A stretch of 64,000 bases of DNA from Seriola aureovittata (taxonomy: Eukaryota > Chordata > Actinopteri > Carangiformes > Carangidae). Location: NCBI RefSeq assembly GCF_021018895.1, contig NC_079384.1:1171140-1235139 (forward strand), written 5' to 3'. The notes under the pieces are model-generated. The model worked only from the letters and a program-made list of their open reading frames with translations, was not told the DNA's origin and did no database searches. Position 1 is the stretch's first letter. Each line of letters opens with the position of its first letter. This document shows positions 12,290 to 23,990 of the stretch, one piece after another. Both the position numbers and the translations under genes were made by a program.

Positions 12290-13047
12290 TTCAATTTCAG
12301 TTCAAATTGTCTTTATTGGCACAAGAGACAGACATTTAGATTGTCAAAGCAAGTGTGAAATGACAGCAACAAAATATATAACAGAAGAATTATGACTTTG
12401 CACATTTACTTATCTATATATACTGTATATATTTCAAACAGCAGAGAATACACAGGTGGGTTGGGGTCAGTGTGTTCATGGTGGTCGGACTCGGTGGGAT
12501 ACTCTTTTCCTTTCATAGATCTCGCTGCTCTGCTTGCTGCATTTTATTTTTCAAAGTCTTCTGTGGTTGTAATCTGTGGTGTTTGTCTCTGATGTCTCGG
12601 TACAGTTGGCAGGTGGTTAATAAAAGGGGCAGCTCAGTTTCCACCTCCTGCTGTGCGCTGTGTGCAGCAGGAGGTGGAAACAGTCCTTTTTCTCTCTCTC
12701 TCCACAGGGTGAGGCTGCGCTCGCCGAGTCTGTACATGGTCAAGGATTTCCTTAGTTCTGGATCGGTCACGGTGCTCAGGTGAATCTCTCTGTTCTCAAA
12801 CAGCTCTCCAGTTTGGTTTAGTCTAACAGGGTTTCTCTGTAGCTGAGGGTTTCGTCATGGAGTGTGTCAGGGTCACTTTCTTTAAGGTGATTATGCAAAT
12901 TCAAAATGCTGCACTTCAGTTTTACACCGAGTCTCAGTTTGGTGTTTATCCCAGGTTGTAAAGTCTTGGTTAGTGAGTGGACCCCAAACCTCTCAGCCAT
13001 GAAGGGAAATTAAAGTTTTCACAATTCAATCCACAAAATAACAATAA
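12290..13047 (-). mobile_element. L1/Tx1-like LINE 3' end, decayed, minus strand
   Basis: On the minus strand a frame at 12770-12513 contains TMYRLGERSLTL and QEVETELPLLLTTCQLYRDI, resembling the C-terminal region after the reverse transcriptase in fish L1/Tx1-type LINEs as I remember them (usual form with HFL and a Cys). Further upstream on that strand a block with LHNHLKESDPDTL at about 12900-12830 fits the same protein. The left boundary (12290-12340) reads, on the minus strand, as the typical tail TGCCAATAAAGACAATTTGA. Stops and shifts make it nonfunctional. Assignment is from memory. Confidence 0.55.
12637..12681. repeat. Perfect 17-bp inverted repeat (hairpin)
   Basis: GTTTCCACCTCCTGCTG at 12637-12653 is mirrored by its exact reverse complement at 12665-12681 around an 11-base loop. 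The left arm is the minus-strand coding sequence for QQEVET of the LINE remnant, so the right arm is an inverted copy of it. Confidence 0.9.
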
Positions 13048-13058
13048 ATAAATAAGTA

Positions 13059-13932
13059 TACTAGGGCTCTGTCTTAGGCCCCCTTCTATTCATCATCTAC
13101 CTTCTGCCTCTTGGACACATTTTCAGGAAGTTCAGTATTCAGATCCACTGTTATGCTGATGACAACCAGCTCTACGTGTCTGCCAAAAAGCCAAACTCCA
13201 CCCTTCCACCCCCTTCCCTCTCAGATTGGAAATTAAATCCTGGTTGTCCTCTAACTTCTCCACATTGGTACCAAAACCACTTCAGCCGAACTCCACGGTT
13301 TCTCTCTAGTCATTGACAATGTCAAAGTTCTTCCTTCACCCCAGGTGAAAGAGCTTGGGTGTCATCCTTGACAGCACCTTGAACTTTGAAGCACATATCA
13401 ATATCAATCTGCATTTTTCCATCTATTCAGTATCATATATCTTATGTTGTTCGCTTCCAACCCACAGCACTGCTGCTCTCACACGTTCTTTAGTCTCGTC
13501 TCGCATTGATTACTGTTATTCTGTCCTCCCTGGTCTTCCTCACAAACTCCTCCATAAACTTCGGCTGGTTCAGCTGCAGCAGCCCATATCATTACCAGAT
13601 ACACATCGTATTAACTTCAAGACTTTGCTTTTCACTTTTAAGTCACTTCTCAAACTAGCACCTCCGTATCTCTCTGATCTACGCCACCTCTGCCCATCTT
13701 CCTCATACTCTTAGATCTTCCTCCTTCATTAATCTCTCTGCCCCTCCTGCCCGTCTGACCACCATGGGGCTGTTTCCCCTCCACTCTGCAACTCACTTCC
13801 GCTGTTTTCAACTTGCCTGTTCTGCTTAGTTTATTTTGTATTTTATGCCTTGTATTTGATTTTATCTTCTACTGTCTGTTGTACGCCGTCGTTGAGTGCC
13901 TTGGAAGGCACCTATAAATAAAATGTACTATT
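13059..13932 (+). mobile_element. 5'-truncated, decayed L2-like LINE (reverse transcriptase 3' half)
   Basis: The conceptual + strand translation shows decayed reverse-transcriptase hallmarks in order: a [13 protein letters not shown] block at the left end (13062-13090), the catalytic YADD motif at 13152-13163 followed by NQLYVSAK, then a [22 protein letters not shown] block around 13350, SSRIDYCYSVLPGLPHKLLHKL at about 13495-13560, and APPYLSDL near 13660. Frameshifts and stops separate the blocks, and a segment before DTHRINFKTLL appears deleted. The 3' end is the short tail AATAAAATG near 13918. This order and wording fit L2-clade LINEs of fish. An 11-bp direct repeat ATAAATAAGTA flanks it (13048-13058 and 13933-13943). 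It cannot be active. Confidence 0.8.
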
Positions 13933-13943
13933 ATAAATAAGTA

Positions 13944-14600
13944 AAAAAGCTGTTCACAGCTGAAGTTATATGTGGTGGTAGGTACAGTTTTTTGCAGATT
14001 CCAGTGCAGTGCTATCTAGAAAGGATTTATATTTGTGGTTTTGGAGGTTGGGTCTTGGTTAGATTCACTGTCAGTCCCGATGTCACTGTTGACTCGGATC
14101 CTATCGTCGTTATTTTGGTCAAATTTGTCTCCACTTCTGTGGAGCTGTGTTATCTCTCTTTGGTTCCAAAGGCCGGGGAAGATCCCAGAGCTAAAGAAGA
14201 TGTTAAGTCATCTCATGCATGATTCAGCACGTTCGACTCTTGTTTTCAAGAGATTTTATTTTTTCCTGCAGTTCTTTTAGTGTAATTGGGGATAATTGGG
14301 GTTTATTCTGCCCCGAAGTAACTGGGGATGGTGGTTTACCCATAAAGGTTTGGTTATTTCTGTTTTTGTTCCAGTTTTTCTAGAAGTGTTTCATGGATTC
14401 CTCAGTAGCATGTAGCTGGTTTCTAACATGTTGGTCTCTTTTCTTCCTCACTGTATTTTCATATTGTTTTAACGGATCTCTGTGTTTTTGGTTTTCTAGG
14501 TTCCTCGACTGTTTTTACTTCATTGTTCAAACCATTTGTCAATGTTTTCAATAAAGAGGCTGAAAGGTCAAATAAACCATTAAGGTTTTTACTGCCATGT
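13944..14600 (-). mobile_element. Probable continuation of the minus-strand L1/Tx1-like LINE
   Basis: This stretch lies immediately beyond the inserted L2-like copy. On the minus strand it shows coding-like patches broken by stops (for example LQEKIKSLENKS near 14280). It fits as the upstream part of the LINE whose 3' end lies at 12290-13047, separated by the later insertion. The evidence is mainly positional, and no catalytic motif is visible. Confidence 0.35.
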
Positions 14601-15803
14601 TATTTCTTCACTGTGGCATTGAAAGACCAGTTTCTCCAAAAAGCTGAAGAAATCACGTGTTGTGTTTGCTTGTTGGTTTCGGACTGTGACTGTTTGCAGA
14701 CCAGCTGTCAGGGGTGAATGTATGTGGAGAGGAGTTGACTCAGCCACTTCTAAGAAACATCCGACAAACCGACCTTCATCTTTAATTATTTTTAACCCTG
14801 TTGCCTTCGGCGTCTGAAGTCACCACAGAGGCTCAGGAAGCTGAAGGTGTGATTCAACTCTGCAGCGACGTGACACTTTGCTCTGATTCATCCTTGATAA
14901 AGAATCTCTCAAGGCTCATGCTTCTCTAACGTAATGTAATATCTGACTGATTGTTCAGATTCACATTGGCCTCCTGTGGTTCTGGTGTATCAGCAGAATG
15001 AAAGAAGGAAATGTGTGTGAAATAAGACCGGTGTCAAACATGACAGTAAATCCATAATGACGATCTAACCTGTTACCGACACTTTAATTAGAAGCTCCAC
15101 GACTGATTCAATTCTTGATGTCAGGTGATAACCTCAGCTCAGATGAACTGATGAACTGTAAATATATATAATGTGCTTCACCAGTGCTTTTACACATTAA
15201 TCCAGAGACGTCAATCTTATTCATATTGACCAATAATCACTAATTTGCCTGAAGGAGCTTTACAGTCTGTCAGCATGTGAAACCCTCCATCTTTAGAGAC
15301 CTCTGTTTGTTAAGTGACATGTGAGGCTTCTTAAAATCACATCTGTATTGATGTGAAGCCTTGACAGTGTAAGTATCTGACATTTAATCAATAATGAAAA
15401 TGATTGTCTTGTATTTCTTTTCTCTCTGTCTATTGATTCCTCTTTTTTTATTGTTGGATTTCTGTGGTGACAGCGACAGGCGCAGCAGTCAGTTCCAGGC
15501 AGCTGATTTATACTCAGTGACAAACTGATGTGACGGCTGCCTGACATGAGAATTATTGCCCATCTAAACTTTCATGTGAAATGATTCAGTAATATGAGGT
15601 TAAACCATAAACGCCGTCGTCCCGATCACAGATCAGCGACATGAGTATTTTAATAGTCCTGCAGGACATCATTAAAGTGATCACAGACGAGCTGAATGCT
15701 GATTGGTTGGATACATTATTGAATTCAGATCAGATTTAACAACATGTAAATATCTGATGGGAGCGAGTGTGATGACCAAATGGTTCATATTTAATATACG
15801 ATA

Positions 15804-15870
15804 AACAGGATGTAACCTGAAACGAGTCTGAGTGGCGGAGGGATACGACCACGAGGAGCTGATTCTAGTT
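15804..15870 (-). repeat. Dispersed repeat family B fragment (right-end type)
   Basis: The block ATAAACAGGATGTAACCTGAAAC...GTGGCGGAGG...ACCACGAGG is shared with 53318-53375 and, inverted, with 32285-32362. Confidence 0.6.
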
Positions 15871-16787
15871 CAGGATATATTATTATATTCTTGTTTTGTT
15901 TTTTCAGTGTAATGAAAAATATGACATATTGCACACGGAAATATTGTGATATTCGATGTTATTGAATATTTACTTACCTCGATAAATGTAGTTATTCCCT
16001 TCCATTTGATTTCTCCTTATTGAACTACTTTGTGTCATCACTGTGCGGACAATCCATCCTTGAAGTAAGGAAGTTCCTCCACTTCCTGGTTTGACCAGGT
16101 TCTTATTCAGGTTTCTACAAAACAAATCTCCTGTGAAATCCATAACAACTGTCCCATCTCAGGCAGATCTACGTTCAGTTCGACTTTACGATGCGACCTA
16201 CTTACAGCGTTCATCAGTCTGTTAAGTATCTGAGTGCAGCTCTGCAGCAGTAAAACTAGCAGATATGGGCCCATTGTTCTACAGAATCAATTAAATGTAC
16301 AGCCTCCGTTCTATGTTGTGACCTCGACTCTTCATATTTGAATAATTACGGTGTGTCTGGTTCCACAGAAGCAATCCGGGTCCAAAAGGCTGAGAATCCA
16401 CATTGTTTTGGAGGAAACTTGACAGTTACAGCATCAGTGTCTCGCCCTCACTCAGTAATGATCTTACATCATCTATTCAGCACTTTTCTCTGCCAAGTTG
16501 GACAGGAGCTAAGCTAACTTTGAATTCTTAATGAGGAAGAGAAGCTCACACAGTTAAAAAAAACAGAGTATTCATCTATCTGACAGCCAGAGGACCTTGG
16601 CACCTTTCTTTTATCATCACAGCCAGTGATTCAACCCTGCAGGTCTGCAGGTAACAAGGCCACGCTCTGTCACTCTCTGATCGAGAGGTCACCATTCATA
16701 CAGCCGGGCCTGCCAGGCAGCTCCACTGACAGACACACAGCTTGCTGTTTGGGTCTCAATAATTCAGATAGATTTGCCCTGGAGTAC

Positions 16788-16791
<4 letters not shown>

Positions 16792-16838
<47 letters not shown>
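16792..16838. repeat. (AC)n microsatellite
   Basis: About 23 units. Confidence 0.95.
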
Positions 16839-16841
<3 letters not shown>

Positions 16842-17104
16842 CAGCCTCTCTCAAGGTTTCAATATATCCCCGTGCTTTTCACTCTGCATGTGATGTGGAA
16901 TGATTACAGCAGCACTCTCTGTATTCTGGGAAATTTGGTGGTTTTGCATTGCAAATATGAGTGAGATCTCATGTTCTAAGTGTCTGTGCTCGGAGTGGCG
17001 GAGACCAGGTAATATATTTTCATCAGTATGAAGATGGGGGGGGGGGGTAAAACAGACGCAGGTGTTACGATGCATCTCACTGTGGATGTGGGAGGTTGTG
17101 ACTC

Positions 17105-17215
17105 AGTTCAGTCCAGCTCAACAGGCTTTAGTGGCTTTATTGCCAAAGCACAATTACAATCATTCAATGCAATTAAATTATCAAACAAAGAAACAAAAAA
17201 AAATGTGAATTACAA
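17105..17215 (-). mobile_element. Possible LINE 3' tail
   Basis: GGCTTTAGTGGCTTTATTGCCAAAGCACAATTAC parallels the left end of the 12.3-kb LINE (GTCTTTATTGGCACAAG...TTGTCAAAGCAAG). Only the tail-like part is visible. Confidence 0.3.
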
Positions 17216-17651
17216 TTTTAATATGATAAAATACAATATAGTTATTAATAGAATTAATATAATGAATTACACGCACATATGTAACATTTGCCAATATATG
17301 CATACATAAACATATACACACACATAAGTAAAAGCAGTTATCAGAGGATAAAGACACTTGGTTTGGATATTTCTGTGTCATATGACATATGTGACATATT
17401 TAGCTTCTAACACGGGACGATGTTTCATTTCCGCGAAGAATCGCAACTTAATATTTGTGTTTCTTTGACAATGTGTCAGGAAATGTAGTTTTGTCTCTGC
17501 AGGTATTTAATTATTAGTTTTAATGAATAAAAAGAAGATAATTTCAGTGTTTTCCAATGTTTCTATCAGTTATAGAAACAAACAGAACACTACAATAAAG
17601 TCCAAAAGGAAGAAGCAGACATGATCAGACAGCCAACTACTGCTGGCACTG

Positions 17652-17725
<74 letters not shown>
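17652..17725. repeat. (TG)n microsatellite, interrupted once
   Basis: About 37 units with one TTG interruption near 17685. Confidence 0.95.
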
Positions 17726-17728
<3 letters not shown>

Positions 17729-18499
17729 GTGGTAACTGCCAGTGATGGAGGTGGAAGAAATTTTAAAAGTTTTGTGACAAAGTAATTTACTTTAAATCTT
17801 CTTATCCTCGATTCAGTGTAAGAAACGAACATAAATGTCATATTTCCATCATGTTTTACATATTGTTTTCCATCATTTGAGGTTCCACCGACACTCTTTC
17901 TTTTAATTACCTCTTCTTCTTAGTGTGTGGTGGTTTAATGGCACCCGACTGGAGAATTGGCACCAGCTGCTGATGTCACTGAACCAACTCTTTATATTAA
18001 CATAACAGTGGCAGATGGAAAAAAAAAGCTTAATTAATTCGCAATTTCTTCGGCTGATTTCCTGCTAGTTCGGTTAAAACTTGTGAGACATTTGTTGTAA
18101 GGAACCCGGACGTGATGAGGTCAGAACCTGTGGATATTCTACATTCAGGTAAAAATCCATGTGAGTGAACTGAGTGAATAAACATTTAGGAAGGATAGTG
18201 GAGCATTAAAATTTCTCCACTTCCACTCAGTGTTATTTGTCAGTGTTGTCAGTGTGCAGAGATGTTTTTGTGACCTAAACGGTGCGAAAGGTTCATTGAG
18301 TTTGGTCCAATTATACGTTCTGTAACAAAGCAACAGCAGAGCTGATCCTGTCAGAATGAGCATCACTTCATGCAGTTGGTCTGAACACCTCTGGACTGAA
18401 AGTAAAGGGTTAGTGAGTACGTAAAAGTAAGAGCCATCATGTTATAAATGAAAATGACTTCATGGCCTGTCCCCGATAGGACGCTGGGATTGAACTTGG

Positions 18500-18690
18500 A
18501 TATTTCATTTCCTGTCTTTGTCTGTGATTACCTGCCCCGCCCTGATGAGTTTCACCTGTGTACAGGTACACCTGTGTTTCCCTCAGTCTTCGTCACTTCG
18601 TCCGTCTCGTCTCCCTGATGTTTCCTCGAGCTCTCCTGTTTCTTTTGATTAGATCCCGTTTCAAGTAAATTCAGTCCAGGAATCCCAAAC
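18500..18690 (+). mobile_element. Fragment related to the 1.5-kb LTR-like stretch
   Basis: ATTTCATTTCCTGTCTTTGTCTGTGATTACCTGCCCCGCC...CACCTGTGT...CTCCCTGATGTTTCCTCGAGC parallels 1580-1720 in order and wording, but is more diverged. Confidence 0.35.
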
Positions 18691-19149
18691 CTGTGACAAA
18701 TGATTCTTTAGTGAAAACAGATTTAGCATGACATGGTTTCTAGAACGTGTTTCATGTGCAGCATGTTCAATATTCATCATGTTTTTACCACAGACACAGA
18801 GTCAGTGGGTGAAGCTGTACTCAGATCAGATCTGTTGACAGTGTGAGAAGCTCTGGAGCTCTGCACTGCACAACAAACCACCTCCTTTGCAACTTTTTTT
18901 AATATGTTTTGTACAGTATGTAAAGCACTGTGAGGATGGTATAGTGGGTGGATGCACATACACTGCTGTTTAGACACAATCTCAAACAGCTCCGGTGTTG
19001 AATAAATCAGCTGAGGTCAGCGCTGCAGATCAGAGGTTCCTGCGTGGGCTAACGCTCCAAAGCTAAATACAACAGAGAGTAAAGTGATCACATAGAGGTA
19101 CGGTGGACCTAAAGATGAGCTCAGACTCTATTTTAAGCTGAGCATCGGA

Positions 19150-19151
<2 letters not shown>

Positions 19152-19189
<38 letters not shown>
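19152..19189. repeat. (AC)n microsatellite
   Basis: About 19 units. Confidence 0.95.
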
Positions 19190-19190
<1 letters not shown>

Positions 19191-19629
19191 CTTCTGCCTG
19201 CTGCATGGGCCAAAGCATTAGCTAGAAACTCTCGCAGTTTGCAGCCCCTCTGGGAATTAATTACAGAGGGAAACATTTTGGGTATTCACAGTTTTTCACC
19301 ATCATTATTTCAAAATCAGATGTTTCCCAGGATGGAGGTCTTGACAGCACAATGCTGATCTGTCAATCACGCCAACAGCTCGTACCCACGCACCAGGAAG
19401 GTATTTAAAGCCGCGGCGAGGGAGGTGAGGAAGATCAGTCAGTCAGGAGCTTGTGGAGTCAGAGAGGTGAAACTCAAGGCAAAGAAATTGCACATGTGAC
19501 TGACACATGCTCATTAAGCTCATCGCTGTCCTCTCTCCTGGATCTGAGTGTGACAGCTGGACAGTAAGAAGTAACAGTGAGGGAGAACAAGGTGTGAACA
19601 TTACACACCAGGTTCAGCCCCGTGTTTCC

Positions 19630-19870
19630 GCCTGTTGGTATTTAAAGTGATAGTTCAGGTTGTTTGTCATGGGGTTGTGTGCCTTTCCTTTGGAACTACA
19701 TTTTTCAACCGTTGAACTACCGTATTCCTACGCAGAAGCGCACGTAGCTCTACCTGCCTCACACAGCCGATCTGCGGAGTAATACAATGTAGTTCCACAG
19801 GAAAGGCCTGTTTGACGGCAGATAAATGGGTGAAAATATTCCAAATAAAGAGTTTACTGATACTGATGTT
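19630..19870. repeat. Probable dispersed teleost repeat
   Basis: AGTGATAGTTCAGGTTGTTTGTCATGGGGTTGTG at the left and CTACGCAGAAGCGCACGTAGCTCTACCTGCC followed by ATGTAGTTCCACAGG are phrases I associate with an abundant fish repeat. There is no second copy in the window to compare. Confidence 0.4.
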
Positions 19871-20074
19871 GGTTCTTTTTCTGCGGGCGTTCAGGTGGAG
19901 GAACGTCACAGCTGTTGGTTCGTGGTCTGATTCTTTCTTAATGATGATAATGAAGTCTTTGAATGTTCCTCTGAGCTGAGTTCAGCAGCATCAGCCTTCT
20001 ACTGCTCTCAGTGTATCCTCCTCCAGGTCACTGCTGTAGCCTTTCTCCCCTGCATCAGGACCTGCCAGGTGCAG

Positions 20075-21165
20075 CAGCTCTACGCTCCACAGCTCTACGC
20101 TCCACAGCTCTACGCTCCACAGCTCTACACTCCACGGCTCTACGCTCCACGGCTCTACGCTCCACAGCCCTACGCTCCATAGCTCTACCTTCCACAGCTC
20201 TACACTCCACAGTTCTACACTCCACGGCTCTACACTCCACGGCTATACGCTCCACGGCTCTACGCTCCACAGCTCTACGCTCTACACTTCACGGCTCTAC
20301 ACTTCACGGCTCTACACTCCACAGCTCTACACTCCACGGCTCTACACTCCACAGCTCTACGCTCTACACTTCACGGCTCTACACTTCACGGCTCTACACT
20401 CCACAGCTCTACACTCCACGGCTATACGCTCCACGGCTCTACGCTCCACAGCTCTACACTCCACAGCTCTACGCTCTACACTTCACGGCTCTACACTTCA
20501 CGGCTCTACACTTCACGGCTCTACACTTCACGGCTCTACACTTCACAGCTCTACACTCCACGGCTCTACACTTCACGGCTCTATGCGCCACAGCTCTACA
20601 CTCCACGGCTCTACACTCCACGGCTCTACACTTCACGGCTCTACACTTCACGGCTCTACACTTCACGGCTCTACACTTCACAGCTCTACACTCCACGGCT
20701 CTACACTTCACGGCTCTATGCGCCACAGCTCTACACTCCACGGCTCTACACTCCACGGCTCTACACTTCACGGCTCTACATTTCACAGCTCTACACTCCA
20801 CAGCTCTACGCTCTACACTTCACGGCTCTACACTTCACGGCTCTACACTTCACGGCTCTACACTTCACAGCTCTATGCGCCACAGCTCTACACTCCACGG
20901 CTCTACACTCCACGGCTCTACACTTCACGGCTCTACATTTCACAGCTCTACACTCCACAGCTCTACACTCCACGCTCTACACTCCACGGCTCTACACTCC
21001 ACGGCTCTACACTCCACGGCTCTACACTTCACGGCTCTACACTTCACGGCTCTATGCGCCACAGCTCTACACTCCACGGTTCTACACTCCACGGCTCTAC
21101 ACTCCACGGCTCTACACTTCACGGCTCTACACTTCACAGCTCTACGCTCCACAGCTCTATGCTCC
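20075..21165. repeat. 1.1-kb minisatellite, 15-bp unit, about 73 copies
   Basis: The unit is CTCTACRCTYCACRG. Variation is almost confined to three sites: A/G at position 7, C/T at 10 and A/G at 14. Occasional units read ATGCGCC instead. Several truncated 7-base units (CTCTACG followed directly by a full unit) shift register. Because 15 is divisible by three and most registers lack stops, all three + frames and two minus frames stay open, giving artefactual proteins such as STALRSTALR. I see no sign of a gene. Confidence 0.95.
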
Positions 21166-21249
21166 TGGTATAAAGGCAGTGGACCAAGAAGCTGGTGGCT
21201 GCAGCTATTTACTGTATAAAAGGTCTTTCTAACAGGTCTGTAAGAGGCC

Positions 21250-21251
<2 letters not shown>

Positions 21252-21312
<61 letters not shown>
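21252..21312. repeat. (TG)n microsatellite
   Basis: About 30 pure units, only 86 bases after the 15-bp minisatellite. Confidence 0.95.
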
Positions 21313-21314
<2 letters not shown>

Positions 21315-21579
21315 CTCCATGGTAACAGTACACAGCACGGTGTGGAGTTTTATTGTTATAATAATGCCACTGTGGAGTTGCCTCTTTGCCAATCAAGTGA
21401 CAACAAAATGAAAAGAATAAATCAATAAAGAGTAAACGGAGCACAATGGCTGCATGCAGATACGTTTGTTAGACGCAGGCAGGTGTGTGATGTGTCCTCC
21501 AGGCTTTCAGCCGCTCTCTGTTCCTTCTCTGGATTTATTTGCTGCACACAACACCGGCACTATTCTGGTCATTTTGAAT

Positions 21580-21870
21580 TACACGGATAAAGACACTTCC
21601 TGCTATTAATTCATCAGCTGCTCTTGATGCTGAAAATCCCATTAGTTTCCCAGATGCAAATGTCAAATAAATTTCTTAGACCGTAAATTCTCATAATAAA
21701 AATCCATGTTTTCCATTTTATTCTCTTTAATTCTCTTTTTTGAGGCAGAATCTTTGCTTGGCTGCTTTATTTAAAACATCTGCACATTAAATAAACGCCA
21801 TGACATATCTCTTTTCATTTGGATGCATTTAATTAAGCTGTTTTCCTAGATATGCTTGTTTTTTTTTGTT
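21580..21870. other. Candidate conserved noncoding stretch
   Basis: It contains an octamer ATGCAAAT (21654), CTATTAATTCATCAGCTG and CATTTAATTAAGCTG in repeat-free sequence. No coding frame is present. Confidence 0.3.
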
Positions 21871-22429
21871 TTGTTTTAAATCTGCCGTTTTGCACGTTGA
21901 TCTGATTTTGAAGTCGACTCAGCCAATCAGAGAGAAAGAAACGCTCAGCACATTTTCACTCACAGGTCAAAGTTTATTTAATTCTAACTTTATGAATAAA
22001 TAATGAGCAGCTCTGTAATATCAAATTTGTCACTCTGCCATAGTGAGGCAAGCACGCTACACATTTGTCATGAGTGATGGAGCACAAGCCAGATTTTGCC
22101 AAAAGACAAATATTTCTTCAGGGAAATGTAATCAGTGTTCCCGCTCTTTTCTACTGATCATTTTCCAGGACATTTCCAGTGATGATCCAGCTCCAGGAAT
22201 CACACCTGCACCAACACGTCCCTGTTTGTGGAAGACAGTGATTTAAAATAAGTGCAGTCTATACTCATCTATGAAATCATCCATATAGCAACCTACAGCT
22301 AGCAACATTAGCATTGTAGCTAAAGTGGTGCCTTGCTATAAAATGATGCTGTCTAACACGTCAGTTCTGCAAATATCCTACCTTCAAGCCCAACACATGC
22401 CTGGGTTCTGTGCATGCGCTAGAATGGGT

Positions 22430-22560
22430 CCAGATGTGGAAGTAGCATCCGACAATCATGCTGTATATGGGCCAGATGTGGGCCGTAGAACCGGACATAT
22501 ACTGGGCCAGAACACAACAAGCGTGCGGCCTGGATTTATTTTGCTATCTGGGAAAATGTT
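22430..22560. repeat. Repeat built on GGCCAGATGTGGGCCG blocks
   Basis: TATATGGGCCAGATGTGGGCCGTAGAACCGG, TACTGGGCCAGAACACAACAAG and GTGCGGCCTGGATTT resemble a fish repeat with recurring GGGCCAGA phrases. Confidence 0.45.
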
Positions 22561-23539
22561 TTTTTGTCACATGACTACTGTAGTTGTGGTACAACAACCC
22601 AAACCTTACAGGCACAGACTATACTGTGGATTATCTGTGTGCCTGGATGTGTTGATCGGTTTTTCTTTCCCTTGGTTTCCTCTGACACTGATCACTGCTC
22701 TGACTGCTGCTCACCTGAGGAACTGTGAAATCAGACTGAAGGAAACTGAGGTTGGATTTAAGTTCAGATGTGAGTTATCTTTATTTCTGCCATTCTATCA
22801 TCCTGCTTTGTTTTTAATGTTGACACATACTTATACAGAGGATGAACAACGTAACAGGGACCCTTCACAAATAATGCAACCCCACAACACACAGGCCTGA
22901 ATTACCACAGAGGTTAATAAAAAAGACCTCCCTCAGAAAGAGCAGAGCTTTTTCAGTCAAATCTCACTGTGTAAACATTTGCTGTGGTCAAATCCATGAT
23001 GTCTGTCACTCTCTCCAGGAAATAGACAACACCACGAACCGCTGTTACTGACGGATTTATTCATCTTCTGCACTTCAGAAGAGGATAAAGGTCACATGTG
23101 AAACTTCTGTGAATACACACCACATCTCTATCTACGCATGACAACAGTGAGTAAGCTCTTGGTCATTAACTGTCACATTCCTCTTTTGGTGAAAGTAAAT
23201 TCTCTCGTTGAAACCAAGTCATGCAAACTCACATGACATCCTGCCATGTAAAGGATAAAGTAGGTCACTGGTCATTACCATCCAACGCAACACAGTGGAA
23301 CTGCTGCAGAAATAACAGCCCTGGATCCTAACAGTGACATTTATACTGACTGGATCTGCACCTTTTACGTCCAGTACCGAGACAGGAAGTAGTGCGTTAG
23401 ATAGTCAGGAGAAATGACAACAACAACAGATTGAAACTTCACCTTGCCCATATTTTATTTGCCGTAACCACAAGCTGTCCCAGTTTGCAACATTACAGCG
23501 CACAAGTTTCTACATGACCACAGGGCTCAGTGTGGTTTT

Positions 23540-23990
23540 GCTTCAGCCACTGTGTGATGCTGCAGCCTCCATTTCCTCCGAGGCAACCAGAAGAATCCCT
23601 GCTCTTTTCTGGAGGTCTGCCAGCCTCTAATTAACGAGAAACTTTGTGTTTTTCCCCTCAGATTTTCACAAGGCATCGTGTGCAGCTCCTGTGTTCTCAT
23701 GCAGAACCAATGAGCAAAAATACAGCTTAATCAGTGAGAAACACAGGCTAATATTACTGTTACTGTAGCGCTCTGCACAGAGCCGCAAAGGCGCTCCCAT
23801 CTGATTACAGCACGGCCCCGGCAGCTAATTTTGGACGCTTGGCTGAGGCGGGATCAAAACAACCTGAAACAGAGCAGCGACGGCGAGATAGCTGCGATCA
23901 AAACGATCAGTCATGTGGATCAAAACGTTTAATCCGACCATTCTTTCCTGCATTGTGAAAATCTTTTGTTCCTCCATTTGTCTGGCACCT
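23540..23990. other. Candidate conserved noncoding stretch
   Basis: Repeat-free sequence with CTCTAATTAACGAG and CAGCTAATTTTGG, and three GATCAAAACG-like words between 23850 and 23930. Function unknown. Confidence 0.25.

Noticed and set aside
20075..21165. A CRISPR-like array
   Set aside because: Units are contiguous 15-mers without unique spacers, in a vertebrate genome.
20011..21219. A 402-codon open frame on the + strand
   Set aside because: It is produced entirely by the 15-bp minisatellite, whose unit has no stop in any + register; no domain or exon structure.
22325..22900. A 191-codon + frame
   Set aside because: It runs across a dispersed repeat with GGGCCAGA blocks into unique sequence and shows no domain.
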